In this document: positions 58,201 to 64,000 of the stretch, one piece after another
Layout of the letters: the number at the start of each line of letters is the position of its first letter
Numbering within the stretch: position 1 is the first letter of the stretch
Assembly (NCBI GenBank): GCA_028285345.1
Contig: JANQPT010000051.1
Location: 1-64,000 of the forward strand
Length of the DNA stretch: 64,000 bases
Reading direction: 5' to 3'
Source of the DNA: Planctomycetales bacterium
GTDB lineage: Bacteria; Planctomycetota; Planctomycetia; Planctomycetales; Planctomycetaceae
Made by a program: the position numbers and the translations under genes
The notes under the pieces: generated by a model
The model's input: only the letters and a program-made list of their open reading frames with translations
Database searches by the model: none
Told to the model about the DNA's origin: nothing

Positions 58201-60338
58201 GGCGGACTGAACGCGAACTCGAGATCGAACGCAGCCTGGAACGTCCGGTTTCGCTGCACTTCGACAACGAGCCGCTCTCCAACGTGATTCACCACCTGGC
58301 CAACATCGCCGACGTCAACGTGATGATCGATAATGAAGGACTGGAAGATGAAGGAATCACGACCAACACGCCCGTCACGATCAACGTTGACGGTATCATG
58401 CTCAAGAGTGCCTTGAACTTGCTGCTGGAGGCCCGCCACTTGGGCTACATGATCAAGGACGAAGTGTTGATGATCACCAGTGACATCCGTCGTCAGGGTG
58501 AAGTCTTCACTCAAACCTACTCTGTGGCCGATCTGGTGGTTCCGATTCCGAATTTCAACGGGACTCAGAATCAACCGGGAATGGCCTCCCCCAATATGGG
58601 GCCGGCATTCAACACGGGATTTGATCCTGCTGGTGGGTCGCAGATGAATGTTTCCGGTGGCCAGCAGTTCTATGACGTCTCCGGCAACGGGGGTCAGTCA
58701 TCGTTCGGCGGCATCCCCGGAACTCGTGGCGGCCAATTTGGAGGCGGCTCCGGTGCGGACTTTGATTCGCTGATCGAACTGATTGAAACCACCGTGTCGC
58801 CCGATTCATGGGAAGCGGTCGGCGGACCGGGAACGATCAGTGAGTATGAGACGACGTTAAGTTTGGTCATCCGCCAAACTCAACAAGTCCATGATGAAAT
58901 TGCGGACTTGCTCGACCAGTTGCGTCGTCTGCAAGACTTGCAAGTGACAATTGAAGTCCGTTTTGTCGCCGTGGCGGACCGCTTCTTCGAGCGGATCGGC
59001 ATCGACTTTGACTTCAACGTCCAAGACAACGTCGGTGGTCCGCGTCCTGGAGACGGTGGTTTCGGTGCCACGATTCCGCCAAATCTGTCGGCAAGCGACA
59101 TTGCATTGCAGCAAGGCACAACGGGGACGGCGGGAGCAGCAGGTGCAGCAGGTGCAGCAGGTGCCGCAGGTGCAGCAGGTGCCGCGGGCGCTGCGGGCGC
59201 TGCTGGTGCCGCCGGTGCGGCAGGTGCTGCTGGCGCCGCGGGTGCCGGAGGAGGCGTCTTAAACACGGCCGACGGTCCATTCGACGCGCCGCCGCAGCGG
59301 AACCTGGTCAGTCTCGATGACTATGGCAAGTACGGATCGATCGTTGGTCTACGGCCGGACGGTTCGTTCCAGCCGGACCTCGACATTCCGTTCCGACAAG
59401 GGTCGTTTGACATCGGCGTTCCCGACTTTGGCAACTTCCAGGCTGAAGCGGGTCTGTCTGTCGGATTTGCAATCCTGAGCGACATTGAAACTTTCTTCTT
59501 TATCAATGCCGCGACTGGCGACGAACGGACCAACATTATGTTCGCTCCGAAAGTCACGCTGTTTAACGGTCAATTTGCAACAGTGTCGAGTTTTGTTCAG
59601 CGACCGTTTGTGATCAGCTTGATTCCGGTTGTCGGATTCTTCTCAGTCGGATTTCAACCGATTATCCAACAGTTCTTTGATGGTGTCACGATGAGTGTCC
59701 AAGCGGTGATCTCTGCAGATCGCCGTTATGTCCGCCTGACAGTGGTACCGGCATTCCAGAACATCACCGACGTGTTCACCTTCTCATTCGTCTCCGGCGG
59801 CGGCGGTGTCGTTGGTAACGTCGGAGGTGGCGGCGGTGGTGCGGCCGGTGGAGCCGGTGGTCTGGGCGGAGGTCTGGGCGGCGGTGGCCTCGGTGGCGCC
59901 GGCGGTCTCGGCGGCGGAGGCGGCGGCCTCGGCGGTGCCGGCGGCCTCGGCGGAGGAGGCGGTATCGGCGGCGTTGGAGGAGCCGGCGGTGCCGGCGGTG
60001 CTGGCGGTGCTGGCGGTGCCGGTGGAGCGGGCGGAGCCGCAGGAACTGCGGGAGCTGCCGGCGGTGCTGTGACCGTTCAACAGCCGGTCACTGAAGTTGT
60101 CAACGTGCAAACGACCGTGAGCGTCCCCGATGGCGGCACCGTGCTGCTGGGCGGCGTCAAGCGGCTCCGTGAAGGCCGGAACATGGCCGGCGTGCCGATC
60201 TTGAACAAGATTCCTTACATCAGCCGCTTGTTCAAGAACACCGGTGTGGGCCGTGAAACCGAGAGCCTGATGTTGATGGTCACACCACGGATCATCATCC
60301 AGGAAGAAGAGGAAGAATTGCTGGGCGTGCCGCTCTAA
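55236..60338 (+). CDS. Giant type II/III secretin-family protein with helical repeats and Gly/Ala-rich inserts
   Basis: 1700 residues. TTG 55236 is chosen because AAGGAGGT precedes it by 7 bases; an in-frame ATG at 55200 lacks such a site. A signal peptide follows ([22 protein letters not shown]). Roughly residues 40-760 hold about eight 45-55-residue helical units of a TPR-like pattern ([38 protein letters not shown] and relatives). An STN/N0-like domain lies near 1000-1085 ([28 protein letters not shown]). The secretin core ends with [40 protein letters not shown] (Gly-Ala-Ala)n tract (residues 1300-1338) and a Gly-rich tract (about 1521-1611) interrupt the core. It should form an outer membrane ring; the exported substrate is unknown. 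Confidence 0.9.
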   Translation: MGKAFGLIACGSLITASMWWGTPGLTAETSQRRGSARQDAGSGAARQLSSRALLRLGKEQYANGRYEEATKSFRAATYAPGALTKQERAQLEKYLSRAERKLKSLPRTFTARGQSPESPNHFEVAAKSLGTADRKAAVKKWLANARREFERGNIAAAEKTARRAANIDVKFNLLEDSPQRLLEDIAAYKRKSKQKLFDDNSAITRAQTPADSGVRHATGTLRATRRFPKGVPGDVVQVSGSTPAAGQHDEWRVKADSLMHKARQAAGSNRLKEAYRYAFSAQQLERTGKVQYAAGETSPTAFIKMLDSMDENVSKAAETASTKKQQAQQLLADAEREMAAGNFDAAYQKVDQADRLGVAYDLLEKGPESVRMAIAQAETRQSRTFVGTGRYNRRTSSKFPTQFAAEETAPAQNTRQTAQRSDAQNLLNQAKREMAAGNFDAAREKAKQAHKLDVAYDVFDERPELVLADINRMERTANVASNDAPPASQSGTLNPFDIPVPKTAKSDLNADKRQAMKLLTAARRDLKAGDIESATQKAKMASQMGVTFGVMDDSPKRVLADINYYADTGKQARRFSAQHDSEIRAASGDTDHGQVENAADLEMEAPQHGDLEGKKQIAAELLSQSQQLADRGRFEEARQKAIEAQQMELAYDPFEETPDQALKYIAQAEKPAAASPSSPFDASEDDVNLPAETAGMSALDLYNAGQRELRNRNKAKAYGYFLQAYQSGERLAPRRSQQLRDYLQELRPKRGKIVQVDNEREQIVAPGGDEPGNLLSDVSDQRKVRFEKLRSEVLNDIFRADRIRKNDPEKALQLMDQAMTRVENSDLPRDMQQPMIRAINRNREQTKAYQVQHAPLVREENHRQEVESAIVRTRNTNIRIERDFADKVEEFNQLMREERYAEAEMLAKQAESLMPESAEAQVMKFKATFARQHKFNEDLREAKNQGSLAVLNDVQLSSIPFAGEIEYPALKDWQELSLRREKFKGDNRRRTERELEIERSLERPVSLHFDNEPLSNVIHHLANIADVNVMIDNEGLEDEGITTNTPVTINVDGIMLKSALNLLLEARHLGYMIKDEVLMITSDIRRQGEVFTQTYSVADLVVPIPNFNGTQNQPGMASPNMGPAFNTGFDPAGGSQMNVSGGQQFYDVSGNGGQSSFGGIPGTRGGQFGGGSGADFDSLIELIETTVSPDSWEAVGGPGTISEYETTLSLVIRQTQQVHDEIADLLDQLRRLQDLQVTIEVRFVAVADRFFERIGIDFDFNVQDNVGGPRPGDGGFGATIPPNLSASDIALQQGTTGTAGAAGAAGAAGAAGAAGAAGAAGAAGAAGAAGAAGAAGAGGGVLNTADGPFDAPPQRNLVSLDDYGKYGSIVGLRPDGSFQPDLDIPFRQGSFDIGVPDFGNFQAEAGLSVGFAILSDIETFFFINAATGDERTNIMFAPKVTLFNGQFATVSSFVQRPFVISLIPVVGFFSVGFQPIIQQFFDGVTMSVQAVISADRRYVRLTVVPAFQNITDVFTFSFVSGGGGVVGNVGGGGGGAAGGAGGLGGGLGGGGLGGAGGLGGGGGGLGGAGGLGGGGGIGGVGGAGGAGGAGGAGGAGGAGGAAGTAGAAGGAVTVQQPVTEVVNVQTTVSVPDGGTVLLGGVKRLREGRNMAGVPILNKIPYISRLFKNTGVGRETESLMLMVTPRIIIQEEEEELLGVPL
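59133..59249 (+). repeat. Tandem 9-bp repeat encoding Gly-Ala-Ala
   Basis: Thirteen 9-base units of the GGTGCAGCA type, twelve encoding Gly-Ala-Ala and the last Gly-Ala-Gly. Early units are almost identical in DNA; later ones differ at third positions. In frame within the secretin gene. Confidence 0.9.
59800..60067 (+). repeat. Gly-rich coding repeat region
   Basis: An imperfect tandem array of short units such as GGCGGTGCC and GGCGGCCTC, encoding GLGGG, GGAGG and GGAGGAGG stretches just before the final secretin motif. Confidence 0.85.
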
Positions 60339-60375
60339 GCAGCACGGCTCCCAGGATTCAGTTGTAACCTGAACA

Positions 60376-60411
60376 CCGCCGGCAGTCTTAATTGATTGCC
60401 GGCGGTTTTTT
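60376..60411 (+). terminator. Rho-independent terminator of the secretin gene
   Basis: A 9-bp stem CCGCCGGCA / TGCCGGCGG with a 12-base loop followed by TTTTTT, 37 bases after the stop codon. Confidence 0.9.
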
Positions 60412-60556
60412 CGTGTTTCGGCCAGATTGACGTCGGTGCCTGCGCAAGACCGTTGTGCTCGTTTTGCAGCGTGCATTACCATGGAGAGTCCTTCAGTAGG
60501 ACGTGAATCCCGCAACAATTCGCCACTCGCAGATACCGACTCTCCAATCGAACACG

Positions 60557-60943
60557 ATGGGCATACAACAAGACATCGACGATTTGCTGACTTTGAGCCG
60601 ACAGTTGTTGCAGGCAATTGACGACGGCGATTGGGAGATCTATCGACAACTCTGCGACGACGAGCTGACCGCGTTTGAACCGGAAGCAGCGGGGCATCTC
60701 GTGGAGGGAATGCAGTTCCACCGTTACTATTTCGAGTTGGACGGCAATGCGCCGCTGCAAAGTACGATCAGTTCGCCGTCGGTGCGGGTCTGGGGCGACA
60801 TCGGGCTCGTTACTTATGTGCGTCTGATTCAAACTGTAGATTCGGCCGGCGCCCCGCATACGGCCGCCGCCGAAGAAACCCGTGTTTGGCGCCGCCACGA
60901 TGGCGGATGGCGCCATGTTCACTTTCATCGTTCAAACAATTGA
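60557..60943 (+). CDS. CaMKII association-domain-like protein (SnoaL/DUF4440 group)
   Basis: 128 residues from ATG 60557. The fold is the NTF2-like cone: LLTLSRQLLQAIDDGDWEIYRQLCDDELTAFEPEAAGHLVEGMQFHRYYFE, then LVTYVRLIQTVDSAGAPHTAAAEETRVWRRHDGGWRHVHFHRS. The EETRVWRR...W.HVHFHRS ending is the signature of the calcium/calmodulin-dependent kinase II association domain and its bacterial homologues. It probably forms a ring and binds a small ligand or partner. No kinase is fused. It lies 23 bases before the Tat-exported protein. Confidence 0.87.
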   Translation: MGIQQDIDDLLTLSRQLLQAIDDGDWEIYRQLCDDELTAFEPEAAGHLVEGMQFHRYYFELDGNAPLQSTISSPSVRVWGDIGLVTYVRLIQTVDSAGAPHTAAAEETRVWRRHDGGWRHVHFHRSNN

Positions 60944-60966
60944 GACACAACTAGAAGTCAACGCCA

Positions 60967-62232
60967 ATGAACGCGCTGGACACAAAAAATACACGACGCT
61001 CATTCTTAAAGAGATCCGCCCTGTGCGCCTTGGGGTTGAATTGGGCTGCCCGCGCCGCGTATGCAGCGGCCGCAAGCGATCTGCCCCCGGTTCGGACGAT
61101 CACCCGCGGTCCGAAGTTTCATTGGTTTGGCTATTACGACAAATTGCAGTTCGACCCCAGCGGTCGCTACGTACTGGGAATGGAGGTCGATTTCGAGCAT
61201 CGTTCGCCGCGCCCGGACGACGTCATCAAAATCGGAATGATCGACCTCCAAGACGGTGACCGGTGGATCGAGTTGGGGCAGAGTACCGCTTGGGGATGGC
61301 AGCAGGGATGCATGCTGCAATGGCGGCCCGGTTTCGATCGGGAGATCGTCTGGAATGATCGGGAGGACGGGCGATACGTCTGCCGGATTTTGGACGTCTT
61401 TTCCCGCAAACAGCGGACTGTCGAAAAGCCGATCTATACACTCAGCGCAGACGGACGAACGGCTGTGGGACTGGACTTCGCCCGTGTCAACGACGTCCGT
61501 CCGGGTTACGGCTACGCCGGGCTTCCGGACGTGCACGCCGACGATAACGCGCCTGCCGATTCGGGAATCTACCGCTTGGACTTAGAAACGGGCGAGTCCA
61601 AACTGATCGTTCCGATTGCCGACGTGCTCAAGACCGTTCGCAAACGGGAGTGGAACGACAAGTGCAAACACTACTTCAATCACCTGTTGTTCAATCCCGA
61701 CGGATCGCGGTTCATCATGTTGCACCGCTGGCGCTATCCCGACGGCCATCGGCGGACACGCATGTTGACGGCGGATCAAGACGGCAAGGATTTGCGGATC
61801 GTGGACGACAACGGATTGACGTCCCATTTTATCTGGCGCGATGCGGAGTCGATTCTGGCGTTTTCGGAGCAGCAGCCCCACGGCCGGGGATTCTTTGTGT
61901 TCCAAGACAAGACCGGTGGAGACGTGGAGTTTGTCGGCCGTGGAATTCTCAAGCGGGACGGACACTGTTCCTATTTACCGGGAGGCAAATGGATCCTCAA
62001 CGACACCTACCCCGACAGCAACCGAAATCAAATGCCGCACCTGTTTCACGTGGCGACCGGCAAAGTGGTTCCGCTGGGTTATTTTCGTTCCGCACCGGAG
62101 TATACGGGGGAGTGGCGGTGCGATACGCATCCCCGTTTCAGCCCGGACGGCACCAAGGTCGTCATTGATTCGCCTCACGGAGGACATGGTCGGCAGCTGC
62201 ATTTGATCGACATCAGTGACATCGTGAATTGA
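60967..62232 (+). CDS. Tat-exported beta-propeller protein
   Basis: 421 residues. The N-terminus TRRSFLKRSALCALGLNWAARAAYA is a twin-arginine signal (RRSFLK). The mature part has TolB/oligogalacturonide-lyase-like propeller blades: YYDKLQFDPSGRYVLGM, YTLSADGRTAVGLDFAR, HLLFNPDGSRFIMLHRWR, SYLPGGKWILNDTYPD and HPRFSPDGTKVVIDSP. Export suggests a periplasmic sugar-binding or lyase-like role. The exact reaction is not known. Confidence 0.83.
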   Translation: MNALDTKNTRRSFLKRSALCALGLNWAARAAYAAAASDLPPVRTITRGPKFHWFGYYDKLQFDPSGRYVLGMEVDFEHRSPRPDDVIKIGMIDLQDGDRWIELGQSTAWGWQQGCMLQWRPGFDREIVWNDREDGRYVCRILDVFSRKQRTVEKPIYTLSADGRTAVGLDFARVNDVRPGYGYAGLPDVHADDNAPADSGIYRLDLETGESKLIVPIADVLKTVRKREWNDKCKHYFNHLLFNPDGSRFIMLHRWRYPDGHRRTRMLTADQDGKDLRIVDDNGLTSHFIWRDAESILAFSEQQPHGRGFFVFQDKTGGDVEFVGRGILKRDGHCSYLPGGKWILNDTYPDSNRNQMPHLFHVATGKVVPLGYFRSAPEYTGEWRCDTHPRFSPDGTKVVIDSPHGGHGRQLHLIDISDIVN

Positions 62233-62395
62233 CCCCATTTCCTATAGCGCTGCGGCCGACTCCAAGGCATTTGACACTTCCAACCGCACGCCGAGCGGGT
62301 GCCGATGGCAAGTTGACGATCATGCCCGTTTCTGGAGATTACACCGGAGGCGCAGCCAATCTCCTTTCACCCGCCAGCCGTGTGAGTCAGAGCCT

Positions 62396-63382
62396 GTGAC
62401 GGTTACGTTTGCGACTCTCGATTGGTACTACTTGGGCGCCGGCCTGCTGCTGGCAGTCTTTTGTATCGTCGTCGCCGTGCCGCTGTTGCTGGGATTGTTT
62501 TACTCACACGAATTCCAGCGGCTGTTCGAGACGTCGCCTCCGTTGCAGGCCGATCAGGTCGAGCGCCCCGAGGACGACCGTCCTGTCGAGTTCGAATCCA
62601 AGGGCGGCCGACGGCTCATCGGAAGCGTCTATCGCCATCGCGGGAGTCGGCGATCTGGTTTAATCGTTTTCTGCCATGAGTATACGGGAAGCCGCTGGCT
62701 GTTTCAGAGTTATGTCGATTATCTGCGGAACGACGGATTCGACATCTTCACGTTCGACTTTTGCAATCACGGTGAAAGTCAATCCATCGAGGGTTATCTG
62801 CCGTTGCAATGGGTCACCGATCATGAAGTCGCCGATGTCGCCGCTGCGGTGGACTATGTGATCGACCACAAAATCGCTGCGGTCGGAGAAATTGGAGTGT
62901 TTGGCGTTTCTAAAGGAGGTTCCGCGGCGATCGTCGCTGCGGCGCGCGACACGCGGATTTCGGCCGTCGCGACCGACGGTGCGTTTCCGACGCATTCGGT
63001 CGTTTCTCAATACGTCAGGCGATGGATTGACGTTGTTGTGGCGTTTGGAAGCCTGTTGCGACTGCTTCCGAAATGGGTGCATCGCGGAATCACCCACATG
63101 GAACTCACCAAAATCGAATCCCGTCGCCGGTGCCGCTATCCACACGTGGAAACCAGCTTTCAGAAGTTGGCCGCGCGTCCACTGTTCTTGATTCACGGCA
63201 AACGCGACAACTACATTCGCGCCGAATTGATCGAAAGCCTATTCTCGGGCGACAAACAACCGGAAGAATTCTGGATCGTCCCCCAAGCGAAACACAATCA
63301 GAGCATTGAAGTCGCCCCGGACGAATACCAGTCCAAGGTGCGGACGTTTTTCCTAAAGCACCTCACCGACACAACCGTTTAA
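62396..63382 (+). CDS. Membrane-anchored alpha/beta hydrolase
   Basis: 328 residues from GTG 62396. A membrane segment near residues 12-34 (LGAGLLLAVFCIVVAVPLLLGLF) precedes a hydrolase domain. LIVFCHEYTGSRW is the oxyanion region, GVFGVSKGGSAAIVAA the nucleophile elbow (GVSKG), LFLIHGKRDNYI supplies the acid, and AKHNQS the catalytic His. All triad residues are in order. Substrate unknown. Confidence 0.88.
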   Translation: MTVTFATLDWYYLGAGLLLAVFCIVVAVPLLLGLFYSHEFQRLFETSPPLQADQVERPEDDRPVEFESKGGRRLIGSVYRHRGSRRSGLIVFCHEYTGSRWLFQSYVDYLRNDGFDIFTFDFCNHGESQSIEGYLPLQWVTDHEVADVAAAVDYVIDHKIAAVGEIGVFGVSKGGSAAIVAAARDTRISAVATDGAFPTHSVVSQYVRRWIDVVVAFGSLLRLLPKWVHRGITHMELTKIESRRRCRYPHVETSFQKLAARPLFLIHGKRDNYIRAELIESLFSGDKQPEEFWIVPQAKHNQSIEVAPDEYQSKVRTFFLKHLTDTTV

Positions 63383-63559
63383 GCTCGCCGGGCGTCTGTC
63401 AGACGACTTCGATACAAAGGTTCACTGCGCATCGCGGCTTTCGTTTGCGATTTGCGTCATGGCACCGTACCATGGAAATTCTGGGTCGGCACCCGGTCCG
63501 GCTGATCACACAAGCGTCTTGAACCTGATGGAGTTCAATCACAAAGGTGTGAGCTTGGT
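63383..63559. other. Intergenic, nothing recognised
   Basis: No supported gene in this stretch between the hydrolase and the kinase relic. Confidence 0.4.
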
Positions 63560-63673
63560 GATGTTTTGGGCCGCACGCCGTACTGGGTGACTGATTTTGG
63601 CCTCGCGGAGAATAGTTCGATCATGGCTGGAACTCTCTATTCGCCGCTGCGTTTTGGAGTATGTCTTGCCTGA
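63560..63673 (+). pseudogene. Possible Ser/Thr protein kinase relic
   Basis: From 63581 the frame reads YWVTDFGLAENSSIMAGTLYSP and then stops at 63671-63673. VTDFGLA followed after a short gap by GT.Y.SP matches the DFG and APE-proximal region of planctomycete Hanks-type kinases. Just upstream, SLVMF in a neighbouring frame could be the decayed catalytic-loop strand, implying a frameshift. No other kinase motif was found. The match is short, so chance similarity remains possible. Confidence 0.4.
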
Positions 63674-63898
63674 AGAGGCAACCACGAGTTGACACTGTCC
63701 GCAGCGTCAATCTTCCGCTCGGTCCGGATTTCGAGTGGTGTCTCTCGATTTCAGAGAATCTCAGGTGGGAGTGCGGACTCAACCACTCCGATTCTCGCAC
63801 TTTGAATCGGGTGTTTGTGGGCTGCCCTTTCAACGGACCGCTTCACCGCACACTGTCGAGGCTGCACTGCACGCGTTGATGGGCAACCGGAAGAACTG

Positions 63899-64000
63899 AT
63901 GTCGGCAGACTCACGCAAGACGATTGAGACATTCGTAGAAGACCAAGCGCGAGCGGATTCCGTGCCGCAGTCCGTCTGGCTGTTTCCAGGCCTTGGATCG
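63899..64000 (+). CDS. Acyltransferase-domain protein, N-terminal fragment
   Basis: Begins at ATG 63899 after GGAAG and runs off the right edge with 34 residues. The last nine, VWLFPGLGS, match the start of acyl-carrier-protein acyltransferase (FabD/PKS AT) domains, which open with a strand and FPG.GS. The preceding 25 residues resemble no known part. The call rests on this one motif. Confidence 0.45.
   Translation, partial: MSADSRKTIETFVEDQARADSVPQSVWLFPGLGS

Noticed and set aside
59133-59249. CRISPR-like array
   Set aside because: The repeats are contiguous 9-base coding units without spacers and stay in frame with the secretin.
59784-60617. A 277-codon minus-strand frame with Ser/Thr/Ala repeats
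   Set aside because: It is the complement of the Gly-rich tract plus the terminator region; repetition explains the lack of stops.
63661-63879. A 72-codon open frame before the right-edge gene
   Set aside because: Its translation shows no domain and is rich in Cys and Arg without pattern; probably chance.

Overview
This window reads as chromosomal DNA of a planctomycete, most likely in the Planctomycetales/Pirellulales range (inference). The evidence is lineage-typical gene content: two pairs of PSCyt1/DUF1549/DUF1553 and DUF1501 proteins, a sulfatase, a BlaI/M56 pair whose protease carries a WD40-like sensor, an ECF sigma factor with a zinc-finger anti-sigma, an rpsD outside any ribosomal operon, and a very large Gly-rich secretin. 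Intergenic regions carry several families of short palindromic (REP-like) elements. No phage, CRISPR array or intact transposase was seen.

Layout. 1-5.5 kb: the tail of an unknown gene, a decayed flavodoxin fragment, an ECF sigma/anti-sigma pair, the intact flavodoxin-like gene, a Fur-family regulator and a SAM methyltransferase. 5.9-15.8 kb: an exported sulfatase, the M56-WD40 protease and BlaI repressor, tandem BlaI-type operators, and a divergent DUF1553-DUF1501 pair. 16-20.5 kb: rpsD, a SpoU methyltransferase, then an overlapping group of a TPR membrane protein, an RluA-type pseudouridine synthase and an FAH-family enzyme. 21-24.8 kb: sulfotransferase-like, FkbM methyltransferase and TPR-O-GlcNAc-transferase-like genes, which look like a glycan or protein modification locus. 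24.9-28.8 kb: an SDR, leuB and sufU-sufS.

29.3-32.5 kb: tRNA-Gly(GCC), trigger factor and two clpP genes, a folding/proteolysis group. 32.6-39.6 kb: a lipoprotein, a small TPR protein, the two halves of a Tm-1-like protein as separate genes, a membrane protein, gpmA and two small envelope proteins. 39.7-48.1 kb: a leftward group of five exported proteins (isochorismatase-like, squalene-cyclase-like, DUF1549/1553, DUF1501, pre-peptidase-domain). 48.2-54.6 kb: a VWA membrane protein, a GT2 glycosyltransferase, rmlA and a PpiC-type lipoprotein isomerase. 55.2-60.3 kb: a 1700-residue secretin with N-terminal helical repeats and two Gly/Ala-rich inserts, closed by a clear terminator. 60.5-64 kb: a CaMKII-association-domain protein, a Tat-exported beta-propeller, an alpha/beta hydrolase, a likely kinase relic, and the first codons of an acyltransferase-like gene.

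Most interesting: the giant secretin; an exact bipartite motif placed identically before the sigma and anti-sigma genes; the BlaI/M56-WD40 locus with its operators; the CaMKII-association-domain protein; a TA-flanked inverted-repeat element whose ends form the stop codons of two convergent genes; and a palindromic repeat that encodes the tail of the Tm-1-like protein. All function calls come from motif reading; no database search was run.
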